Source of the DNA: JACCTH01 sp963761985
Lineage (GTDB): Bacteria; Actinomycetota; Acidimicrobiia; Spongiisociales; ZC4RG35
Direction: 5' to 3'
Assembly: GCA_963761985.1 (NCBI GenBank)
Contig: CAVXIT010000006.1
Location: 53,064-117,063 of the forward strand
DNA: 64,000 nt
The notes under the pieces are model-generated. The model was not told the origin of the DNA, made no database searches, and worked only from the letters and a program-made list of their open reading frames with translations. Within the stretch, counting starts at the first letter, position 1; each line of letters starts with the position of its first letter. The position numbers and the translations under genes were made by a program. Of this stretch, positions 56,266-64,000 are shown in pieces.

Positions 56266-56946
56266 CTAGGTTGCCTGAACTATCCGAGGGCCCGATGCGA
56301 CGAAGTACGCGACCGAGCCTGTTGGGATCTCTATCTCGACTTGTCGGAAGGAAGCTTCGAGAATCTTCCGAAGACCGTCAACGTCGTCATCGCGGTTGTC
56401 GAATCCGCCTTGAAGGTTGGCCAGACGAAGGAACATGCGCGCCGTCCATGCGTGATTCGCGGACAAGCCAAGCACCGTTCCCCCGAACAACACGCCATCT
56501 TCGGCCAGGACTGCGGCGATGTGTTTGATGGCCGGAGCCTTTTCTGCCATGGGTCCGGGGAGGCAGTGGATCACGTGAGCAAGACCTGCCGAATCGAAAG
56601 GTCCTTCTACGGGCAGGCGTTCAAGCACGTTCGCTTCGACCGTTGTAGGTTCCCACGGGGCCAACGTCTCGGCGCAGTAGTCGAGGACGTGGTGATTAGC
56701 GTCGAGGAGGGTCAGCTCGATGTCCTTCGGAGGGTCGCTCTCGACGATGAAGTAGCCAGTCCCTGGCCCGACGTCCAAGTGCCGATGGCCCATGTGGTTC
56801 CTGTAGAGGTCGAGTCCAGGCTCCGCTCCCATCTTCCAGACACGCGGGGCCATGAATCCCAGCACCCATGGGTTATATGTCTTCAGAAAGCGGGGCGTGT
56901 AATCCTTGAAGCCCTTGTAACCAAGCTCGTTCGGATCCAATGCCAT
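56266..56946 (-). CDS. class I SAM-dependent methyltransferase
   Basis: 226 residues with ATG after AGGAAGTGG. Motif I HLDVGPGTGYF (about 58-68), acidic LTLLDANHHVL and post-motif DSAGLAHVIHCLPG. The N-terminus has a distinctive YTPRFLKTYNPWVLGFMA. It resembles small methyltransferases of the UbiE type. Substrate unknown. It lies near the integrase end of the array. Confidence 0.87.
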   Translation of the reverse strand: MALDPNELGYKGFKDYTPRFLKTYNPWVLGFMAPRVWKMGAEPGLDLYRNHMGHRHLDVGPGTGYFIVESDPPKDIELTLLDANHHVLDYCAETLAPWEPTTVEANVLERLPVEGPFDSAGLAHVIHCLPGPMAEKAPAIKHIAAVLAEDGVLFGGTVLGLSANHAWTARMFLRLANLQGGFDNRDDDVDGLRKILEASFRQVEIEIPTGSVAYFVASGPRIVQAT

Positions 56947-57275
56947 CCACTTCCTACTGACCTCCGGCTGAGCACCGAGAGGGGTCTGGACCCCGAGGAA
57001 TCAGAACATTCAGTTTTAACACCGTACATTCAGCGATGAGGTGAGTCGTGAAAAACAAGACCGCCGAGCCGTGCGGCCCCTCTGTCGTCAGCATGGTCCG
57101 CCAAAGCGGCTTACCACCATGTCCGAACTTTCATCTCCTGAAGCCAGAGTCCTCAGAGCGGGCGCAAATCGCGGCCAGCAGCAGTTCGTAAAGTGAATCG
57201 TGGACTTGCCCACTCCGTCGACGCATGGCCAGGGCCATATTGAGCTTTCTACATCCCTCTTGAGCTAGCGCATAG
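56947..57275. other. intergenic region between methyltransferase and integrase relic
   Basis: About 330 bases without a recognised gene. Because the integrase N-terminus is missing from its expected place just upstream of 57276, this may mark the deletion junction of the former element. Confidence 0.4.
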
Positions 57276-58195
57276 AGCCGGGTCTGCGCGCCCGGTTACG
57301 AATCGCTACTGAGATCACGAATTCTTCCTGATTTCGGTGGACGTGGCTCTTTCCAAAATTTCCCCGTCGATGGTGCGTCGATGGGTCGCAGCAATGACGA
57401 CCGAAGGCCTATCGGCATCCCGCATCCGACAGGCAAAGACGTTGCTTGGTCAGTCCCTCGAAGTCGCCCGTGCGGACGGCCTGATCGGAACAAATGCCGC
57501 GGAAGGAGTCAAGCCTCCAACGGCACATCCCCGCGAGCCCAAATACCTATCTGCGGTCGAAGTCGGGCGCCTTGCCGAGAGCGCCGAGGGCTTTCATGAG
57601 GGCGCAGGAGCGCTCGTGTGGTTTCTCAGCCTTACTGGCGTTCGTTGGGGCGAAGCAGTCGCGCTCAAGCGCTCGAGCCTTGACCTCATGCGACGCAGGG
57701 TCGCCGTTCGAGAAAGCGCAACCGAGGTGGGTGGCCATTTGCTCCTGGGAACTCCCAAGTCTCACCGAGTACGGACCGTTGTTCTCCCGCATTTCCTCAC
57801 GAATCTCCTGGTGAATCACTGCGCAGGTGCCGGTCCCGGAGATCTCGTATTTACGAGTCCGCGTGGCAGCTACCTGACGATCGACCAACTTTCGCCAGAC
57901 GGCTTGGAAACCAGCCCTTCGGGCAGTCGGTCTCGACGAAGACCTTCGAATCCATGATTTGAGAGCCACAGCAGCCTCGTTAATGATTTCAGCCGGCGCG
58001 TCGATTGAGGCAGTGCAGCGATCGCTCGGACATGCATCGGCAAAGGTGACTTTGGATACTTACGTGGGCCTCTTCGAGGATGACCTGGAAGCCCTCGCGG
58101 ACCGGCTGGATGAGCGCATTTCCACAACAATTGTTGCCCAGTCGTTGCCCAAAGACACACAGGTGATGGTCGAAATCGGAGCAGAGGCCGTATGA
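57276..58195 (+). pseudogene. tyrosine integrase, N-terminally truncated and frameshifted
   Basis: A core-binding stretch GYESLLRSRILPDFG is read from 57291 in one frame and continues as VALSKISPSMVRRWVAAM in another from about 57337. The catalytic domain has LTGVRWGEAVAL (first Arg) and PKSHRVRTVVLP. After a second shift near 57900 comes HDLRATAASLM, then LGHASAKVTLDTY with the nucleophile Tyr. The first about 60 residues are missing. It ends 15 bases before tRNA-Asn, the expected place for the integrase that used this tRNA. Shifts may be error, but truncation suggests real decay. Confidence 0.85.
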
Positions 58196-58210
58196 GCGGC
58201 TCTTTTCTAG

Positions 58211-58283
58211 CTCCGGGGGCGAGAGTCGAACTCGCAACCTACGGATTAACAGTCCGCCGCTCTGCCAATTGAGCTACCCCGGA
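58211..58283 (-). tRNA. tRNA-Asn (GTT)
   Basis: Acceptor TCCGGGG/CCCCGGA with discriminator G, D arm GCTC...GAGC, anticodon loop CTGTTAA (GTT), T arm GCGAG-TTCGACT-CTCGC. No CCA encoded. Its 3' half is repeated four times within 17 kb to the left. Confidence 0.96.
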
Positions 58284-58364
58284 AGGGAAGACGACCGGGG
58301 ATACCGGTCTGAAGGTCATGGTACCAAAGGGGCGGTACGCACCACCAGGCTCTAACTTTCCGGC

Positions 58365-59609
58365 ATGCTGGCAATCGTTCCCCAAATCGTGCTCGATCCG
58401 GCGACCGGTGAACTGAGAGAGGATTCCGCGATCCTCGTCGAAGGCGGCAGGATTGCGGCAGTCGTTTCGACGAACTCGATTCCCGAGGGCGCTGATCAGA
58501 TCGATTTGGCGGAGCAAACAGTCCTGCCCGGGCTGATTGATTGCCATACACATCTGGTCGGTGAGATCGATGCCGGCCGCGGCTATGCCAGCCTGGTCAC
58601 CCGATCAGGTGCTCAGGAAGCCTTGATCGGGGTCAAGCACGCCAGCGAGATGTTGCGGGCTGGATTCACCACGGTCCGCGATGTCGGCTCGTTCCGCGCG
58701 TTCGCCGATGTCGCACTACGCGACGCGATCGACGCCGGTTGGATCGAGGGTCCCCGGATGATCTGCGCCGGCACGTTCATCTCCCGACCGGGCGGCGGAG
58801 GCGACATCACCGGTCTGGCGATCGATCTCGATGAGGTGGTACCACGCGAACTTCGCTTCGGGATTGGTGCCGGTCCCGATCGATTGCGGGCACTGGTGAG
58901 CGAGATCCTCAGCCGAGGCGCCCAGGTGATCAAGGTGATCGCCACCGGCGCCGTTCTCACCTCCGGCACGAATCCCGGGGCACCCGAATTCACCGAGGAG
59001 GAACTGCGGGCGATTGTCGAAGAGGCGACCTCAGCCGACGTCTTCGTTGCCGCCCACGCTCACGGCGCTGTGGGCATCAAGCGAGCGATACGGGCCGGTG
59101 TCCGGTCGATCGAGCACGGATCACTGATGGACGATGAGGCCATAGAAATGCTCGTCGACAACGGAACCTGGCTCGTGGCCGACCTCTATGACGGTGACTA
59201 CATCAACAACCAGGGTCCGCTACTCGGCTACGACGAGGAAACCCTTCGCAAATCGGCGGCAACCACCGATGCCCAACGAAAAGGGTTCGAGAAGTGCGTC
59301 GAAGCCGGCGTGAAGCTGGCCTTTGGGACCGACGCGGGCGTGTTTCCCCATGCCGATGCCGGCAAGCAATTCGCCTATCTCGTTCGTCACGGTCTCGATC
59401 CCCTCGCTGCAATCCAGGCCGCCACGAGCGGCGCCGCCGAGATGATCGGCTGGGACGGGCGCGTCGGCTCGCTCGCCCCGGGAGCCTTCGCCGACCTGGT
59501 GGCGGTGGCCGGAAACCCCCTCAATGACATCACCTTGCTCGAATCGGTGAGCTGGGTAATGAAGGGAGGAGTTTCGTTTCCTCCGAAAACGGGCACAATC
59601 AGTCCATGA
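58365..59609 (+). CDS. amidohydrolase (Xaa-Pro dipeptidase / imidazolonepropionase-like)
   Basis: 414 residues with an amidohydrolase barrel. LPGLIDCHTHLVGEID carries the HxH, VIKVIATGAV the bridging Lys, FVAAHAHGAVGIK and VRSIEHGS the His ligands, and LAFGTDAGVFPH the Asp. This subclass cleaves prolyl dipeptides or cyclic amides. The ATG is 81 bases from the tRNA. Its stop overlaps the next ATG in ATGA. Confidence 0.92.
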   Translation: MLAIVPQIVLDPATGELREDSAILVEGGRIAAVVSTNSIPEGADQIDLAEQTVLPGLIDCHTHLVGEIDAGRGYASLVTRSGAQEALIGVKHASEMLRAGFTTVRDVGSFRAFADVALRDAIDAGWIEGPRMICAGTFISRPGGGGDITGLAIDLDEVVPRELRFGIGAGPDRLRALVSEILSRGAQVIKVIATGAVLTSGTNPGAPEFTEEELRAIVEEATSADVFVAAHAHGAVGIKRAIRAGVRSIEHGSLMDDEAIEMLVDNGTWLVADLYDGDYINNQGPLLGYDEETLRKSAATTDAQRKGFEKCVEAGVKLAFGTDAGVFPHADAGKQFAYLVRHGLDPLAAIQAATSGAAEMIGWDGRVGSLAPGAFADLVAVAGNPLNDITLLESVSWVMKGGVSFPPKTGTISP

Positions 59610-59803
59610 GATTCAGACTCGGACTATTGATAGGTGGCGCCATTGGCTATGTCCTCGGCGCGAAAGCGGGGCGCGGGCGGTACGAAGAGATTCGCCGCTG
59701 GTTCAATAACGCCACCGAGGGCAAGGAAACGCTGGCCAAAAAAGGCCAGAGCCTGATCGACACCGGATGGTCAGCGGTATTTACCGACCGCCCCGTCTCT
59801 TAA
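59606..59803 (+). CDS. small YtxH-like membrane protein
   Basis: 65 residues. One N-terminal helix LGLLIGGAIGYVLGAKAG with the glycine-zipper pattern of YtxH-like proteins, then an amphipathic helix YEEIRRWFNNATEG. Coupled to the amidohydrolase by ATGA. A stress-linked membrane role is possible, not shown. Confidence 0.75.
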   Translation: MRFRLGLLIGGAIGYVLGAKAGRGRYEEIRRWFNNATEGKETLAKKGQSLIDTGWSAVFTDRPVS

Positions 59804-59810
59804 GAATCAG

Positions 59811-60947
59811 CTAACCGTTTTCGAGGAACCCCTGGAGGTTGCGCGCCTTCTCCGGGTGGCGCAGCTTCGCCAAAGCTTTCGTCTCCAATTGGCGGATTCG
59901 CTCGCGCGTGACTTTGAAGTGGCTCCCTACTTCTTCGAGGGTGCGCATCCGCCCATCCGCCAGCCCGAAACGCATGATGAGGACCTCTCGCTCGCGCGGG
60001 CTCAACCCTTCCAATGCCAATGCGAGGTTTTCCTGCAGCAGCCGGAAGGTGGCCGCATCGGCCGGCACCTCTGCATCGAGGTCCTCGACAAAGTCGGCGA
60101 GCGTCGAGTCCTCTTCCTCGCCGACTGGTGTTTCGAGAGAAATCGTGTCCTGAGCAATCCGGGTGAGTTCCGTCAGCCGATCCACCGGAATATCCATATC
60201 GATCGAGAGTTCTTCGATCGTCGGTTCGCGGCCGAGGCTTTGGGCCAGATCTCTCTGCGACCGGGTCAGCTTGTTGATGATGTCGACGACATGAATTGGC
60301 ATTCGGATGTTGCGGCCCTGGTCCGCAATGGCGCGGGCGATGGATTGCCGAATCCACCAGGTCGCATAAGTTGAGAAGCGAAACCCGCGGCGGTAATCGA
60401 AGCGTTCCACGGCCCGCATGAGCCCCAGGTTTCCCTCCTGGATCAGATCGAGCAAGGCCATTCCTCGTCCCACATAGCGGCGAGCGATCGACACCACCAG
60501 GCGGAGGTTCGATTCCACCAACCGCCGTTGGGATGCCTCGCCCTTCTCTACCAAGCCCTCGATGATTCCCCGGTCTTCGCCGGATAGCCCATCGCTGCCC
60601 GCCTTCTCGAGTTGTTCCGCTGCTCTTAGGCCGGATTCGTATCCCATCGAAAGTTCGACCTCTTCCTGCGCAGTCAGCAGTCGGTACCGGCCGATTTCGT
60701 TGAGGTACATCCGCACCGGATCAGAGACCCAGACGTCTTCGACGACATCAAGGCCGTGATCGGGGTCGGGATCATCTTCGGAAAGCTCAATCCCGCGCGT
60801 ACGGAGCAGATCGACGGCCCGCTCGAAGGCGTCGGGCGCGGCCTCGGCATCCTCTAACTCCTGTTGCACTTCGGAAACGGTGAGGAAACCGCGCTGCTGG
60901 CCACGGCGTGACAGCTGATCTACGAGCCGTTCGATGTCCTCAGTCAC
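59811..60947 (-). CDS. rpoD: primary sigma factor RpoD (sigma-70, region 1.1 present)
   Basis: 378 residues. Region 1.1-like N-terminus (about 1-60), region 1.2 DPVRMYLNEIGRYRLLTAQEE, region 2 NLRLVVSIARRYVGRGMALLDL with RFSTYATWWIRQSI, region 3 and region 4 LSPREREVLIMRFGL with HTH KVTRERIRQLE. Directs RNA polymerase to main promoters. It is 5 bases downstream of dnaG, the standard macromolecular synthesis arrangement. Confidence 0.97.
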   Translation of the reverse strand: MTEDIERLVDQLSRRGQQRGFLTVSEVQQELEDAEAAPDAFERAVDLLRTRGIELSEDDPDPDHGLDVVEDVWVSDPVRMYLNEIGRYRLLTAQEEVELSMGYESGLRAAEQLEKAGSDGLSGEDRGIIEGLVEKGEASQRRLVESNLRLVVSIARRYVGRGMALLDLIQEGNLGLMRAVERFDYRRGFRFSTYATWWIRQSIARAIADQGRNIRMPIHVVDIINKLTRSQRDLAQSLGREPTIEELSIDMDIPVDRLTELTRIAQDTISLETPVGEEEDSTLADFVEDLDAEVPADAATFRLLQENLALALEGLSPREREVLIMRFGLADGRMRTLEEVGSHFKVTRERIRQLETKALAKLRHPEKARNLQGFLENG

Positions 60948-60952
60948 AACCG

Positions 60953-62674
60953 CTACTCACTCCGCTTCCGCCTCTGTTCCTGCAAACCTATCAGCGCGCG
61001 CAGCCTTTCGGAATAGGCACCACTGCTCGGATCGAGTGTCTTCAGCTCGCCTTCCAGATCCTTGATCTGCCGCTCGAGCGCCTTGACTTCCGCCCGTTGC
61101 ACGACGTCGATAGGCGCTGGCAACGGCCGGGGATCGAAGGCGAGACGCTGCACCAACTCGGACTGGGGAAGTCCGCCAAGGTCGATCGCCATTCCCGCAC
61201 TCGCTTCCGCTCGCCGCTTCTCGATTTCGATAACCAGCTCGGAAAGGTCCGGGGAAAACCAGGTGGAATCGAAGGTAACCGAGGCAAGCTCGACGGGGTT
61301 GGCAAGCATGACTCGGATCAGTTCGGCCTGGGTGGGATCGACACCGTTTGCATCCGCTGGTCGATCCGGCCTGATCCCTACTCGACTGCTCCCGGCAAGT
61401 GCGGAGCCAATGACGCTCGGCTCAACGCCGATCTCCTTCGCCGCAAATCGGACATACTCGGCTTGGGCGATGGGATCGGTCACGCGGGCGAGCAAACGGG
61501 CGGTGTTCCGGATCGCCCGCGCCCGGCCCTCGGGCTCGTCAATCCGTTGCCGGGCAACTTCCTTCTCAATCCGAAACTGGAGAAGGGGTCGGGACTCGGA
61601 GATGGCCCGGCTGAGGTCGGCCCCGCGTCCGGTCTGAACCAGGTCGGCCGGATCCATACCGTCGGGGATGTCCGCGACACGCAAGTCGAAGTCGAGATCG
61701 ACCGGCATTCGCAACTGGTCGCCGCGCAAGGCGGCCCCGGCTCCGGCCTGGTCGGAATCAAATGCCAGCACCACGCGGTCGGTGAAACGACGTAAGAGGT
61801 CGAAGTGATCTTCGCCGAGCGCGGTTCCGCAAGTCGCCACGGCCGTTCCGACTCCGGCCTGGTTGGCGGCGATGACATCAAAGTAACCCTCCACCACCAC
61901 CGCTTCCTGACTGCGCGCAATGTCTCCCTTGGCCCGGTGGAGGCCATAAAGAAGACGGCTCTTCTGATAGATCCGGGAGTCAGCCGAGTTCAAGTACTTC
62001 GGGCTGGCGCCTTCCATCGCTCTTCCGCCGAACCCGACCGGGTCCCCGCGGAGGTCATGAATCGGGAAGAGGATCCGGTTGCGGAAGACGTCATAGAGCT
62101 TGCCCCCTCGACCTCGTTTGACGAGGCCCGCGCCTTGCATCGTTCGTTCCTTGACCCCCCGGTCACGGAGACCCTTGACCAGGGCATCCCATGACTCGCC
62201 CTCCGGCGCATACCCAATGAAATAGTGGTCGACGGACTCGACCCCTAGCCCGCGGTTGCGGAGATAAGCGCGAGCCGGGCCGGCTTCCGGTGCTGAGCGA
62301 AGCAGCTCCTGATAGAAGGTCACTGCCTTGGCAACGGCGTCGATCAGTTCCTCATGCTCGCCGCGCCGGCGCGCCGCGCCGGGATCGGTTTCGAGGGTGA
62401 TGCCGGCGCTCCGCGCCAGGGACTCGACCGACTCGTTGAAGTCGAGACCCTGCGTCTCCTGGACGAAGGTGAAAACATCGCCGCCCTTGCCGCAGCCGAA
62501 GCAGTGATAGAGACCGCGTCCGGTCTCGAGATTGAGCGAAGGGGTCTTTTCCTGATGGAACGGACAGACGGCGACGTAGGCCCGGCCGGACCTCTTGACA
62601 GTCGTCACGCCGCTGACCAACTCGACCAGGTTGGTTGCCGCCCGGACCCGGTCGATGTCTTCCCGCCGATACAC
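60953..62674 (-). CDS. dnaG: DNA primase DnaG
   Basis: 573 residues from GTG 62674, placed 7 bases after the glyS stop. Zinc-binding CPFHQEKTPSL and YHCFGCGKGGDVF, the TOPRIM signature VVVEGYFDVIAA with VVLAFDSDQAGAGA, and a C-terminal helicase-interacting region. Makes RNA primers at the replication fork. No separate ribosome site is clear, so it may depend on glyS translation. Confidence 0.95.
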   Translation of the reverse strand: MYRREDIDRVRAATNLVELVSGVTTVKRSGRAYVAVCPFHQEKTPSLNLETGRGLYHCFGCGKGGDVFTFVQETQGLDFNESVESLARSAGITLETDPGAARRRGEHEELIDAVAKAVTFYQELLRSAPEAGPARAYLRNRGLGVESVDHYFIGYAPEGESWDALVKGLRDRGVKERTMQGAGLVKRGRGGKLYDVFRNRILFPIHDLRGDPVGFGGRAMEGASPKYLNSADSRIYQKSRLLYGLHRAKGDIARSQEAVVVEGYFDVIAANQAGVGTAVATCGTALGEDHFDLLRRFTDRVVLAFDSDQAGAGAALRGDQLRMPVDLDFDLRVADIPDGMDPADLVQTGRGADLSRAISESRPLLQFRIEKEVARQRIDEPEGRARAIRNTARLLARVTDPIAQAEYVRFAAKEIGVEPSVIGSALAGSSRVGIRPDRPADANGVDPTQAELIRVMLANPVELASVTFDSTWFSPDLSELVIEIEKRRAEASAGMAIDLGGLPQSELVQRLAFDPRPLPAPIDVVQRAEVKALERQIKDLEGELKTLDPSSGAYSERLRALIGLQEQRRKRSE

Positions 62675-62681
62675 GGGCGAA

Positions 62682-63984
62682 TTAAACCCGCTTGGAAAGA
62701 AAATCGAAGATGGCGGACATTGCCACCCGGTCTTGTTCCATCGAATCTCGATGCCGGATCGTGACTGCCTGGTCTTCCAGCGTCTCAAAGTCGACCGTGA
62801 CGCAGAACGGGGTGCCGATCTCGTCCTGACGCCGGTAGCGCCGGCCGATCGATTGGGTCACATCGACCTCGAGCATGAAGTTCTTGCGAAGGTCAGCGGC
62901 CAGTCGTTGGGCCGGCTCGATTAGCTCCGCCTTCTTCGAAAGGGGGAGGATCGCGACCTTGTACGGGGCCAGGCGGGGATGAAGCCGGAGCACGGTGCGA
63001 CTCTCGCCGCGCACCTCCTCTTCGTGATACGCGTCGATGAGAAACGCGAAGGTGGTGCGGGTAGCTCCCGCCGCGGGCTCGATGACGTAGGGGAAGAAGC
63101 GTTCATTCGAGTCTTGATCGAAGTAGCGGAGGTCGATCCCGGAGTGCTCGGTGTGCTGGCGAAGGTCGAAGTCGGTCCGGTTGGCAATCCCCTCCAACTC
63201 GTCCCAGCCCCAGGGAAAGTTGTATTCGACGTCGACCGTCCCCGCCGAATAATGCGAAAGCTCATCCGCCTCGTGGGGACGGATGCGCAGGTTGGCGGGG
63301 GTCATACCGAGATCGAGGTACCAGCGATGGCGAATGTCGACCCAGGAATCGAACTCCGCGGCCGCCTCTTCGGGTCGGCAGAAATACTCCATCTCCATCT
63401 GTTCGAACTCCCGGGTCCGGAACACGAATTGGCCCGGAGTGATCTCATTCCGAAAGCTCTTCCCAATTTGGGCGACACCGAAGGGGAGCTTGAGACGAGT
63501 GCTTCTGCGCACGTTGTCGAAGTTGATGAAGATGCCTTGGGCGGTCTCCGGCCGGAGGTAGACGAGGTTCGACTCGTCCTCGACGGGGCCGATGTGGGTT
63601 CGGAACATGAGGTTGAAGGCGCGAGCCTCGGTGAAGCTATCGGGGGCATTGCAATTCGGACAGACCGATGCATCCTCGAGTTTGTCGAGCCGGAATCGCT
63701 GATTGCAGTTGCGACACTCGACCATGGGGTCGGTGAAGACCGCCTCGTGGCCGGAGGCCTGCCACACCTGGCGTGCCTGGAGGATGGCCGAGTCGAGACC
63801 GACGATGTCGTCTCGCTCCTGCACCATCGCGCGCCACCACTCGTCCTTGACGTTGCGCAACAACTCAACGCCGAGAGGGCCGTAGTCGTAGGCGGAGCGA
63901 ATTCCCCCGTAGATCTCAGAGGACTGGAAGACGAAGCCCGCGCTGTTTGGCGAGGTTGGCGATCGTGTCGAGGCTGACCGGCAT
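62682..63984 (-). CDS. glyS: glycyl-tRNA synthetase, dimeric type (frameshifted near N-terminus)
   Basis: ATG 63984 begins VSLDTIANLAKQRG, and the frame shifts near 63936 to read IYGGIRSAYDYGPLGVELLRN onward. Class II motifs are FVFRTREFEQMEMEYF, SFRNEITPGQ and GATRTTFAFLI, and the zinc site CRNCNQRF...CPNC is intact. Full length about 433 residues. This is an essential gene, so the indel is almost certainly a sequence error. It is the first gene of the glyS-dnaG-rpoD run in this window. Confidence 0.95.
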
Positions 63985-64000
63985 GGAAGGCGGCAAGGCT

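Overview
The window is high-GC DNA with dense, short-spaced genes and frequent GTG and TTG starts. It looks like an uncultured actinobacterium. The SARP-STAND regulator, Ku, DUF3105, threonine-rich secreted protein and glyS-dnaG-rpoD block would fit Acidimicrobiia or a relative, but this placement is inference and no 16S gene is present.

Layout. (1) 1-3.1 kb: a regulator joining a SARP/BTAD activator, a STAND ATPase and a BMP-type ligand-binding domain. (2) 3.2-17.9 kb: an apparent N-heterocycle or amide catabolic cluster. It holds a molybdenum hydroxylase, DUF1185, an enamidase-like amidohydrolase, two isochorismatase-fold amidases, a five-gene amide-type ABC importer, an aminotransferase-like protein, a cupin and a class III CoA-transferase. 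(3) 18-21 kb: VOC protein, two coupled flavodoxin-fold reductases and an epoxide hydrolase. (4) 21.0-26.4 kb: a 5.3 kb segment between a tRNA 3'-end fragment and the intact tRNA(CAT) gene, holding MarR/YceI and flavin enzymes. (5) 26.5-40 kb: core and stress genes (universal stress protein, aat, AidB-like dehydrogenase, P1 peptidase, catalase, ferritin-like proteins). (6) 40-58.3 kb: accessory DNA in which four 3'-half copies of tRNA-Asn lie in the same orientation as the intact tRNA-Asn gene at 58.2 kb, next to a decayed tyrosine integrase. This looks like serial accretion of small islands at one attachment site. They carry proteases, Ku, a cyclase-STAND protein, flavin oxidoreductases, a sensor membrane protein and a methyltransferase. 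(7) 58.3-64 kb: amidohydrolase and the housekeeping block glyS-dnaG-rpoD.

Working together. Region 2 reads as import of an amide or N-heterocycle, hydroxylation, ring opening by the enamidase homologue and amide hydrolysis. Carbon entry through an aminotransferase-like protein and a CoA-transferase is possible. The substrate is not determined.

Caveat. About twenty single-base frameshifts interrupt otherwise well-conserved genes, including essential glyS. Most are probably sequence errors, so frameshifted genes are given as single spans and called CDS unless other decay is visible. Readings across a frameshift are my own translations of the given sequence.
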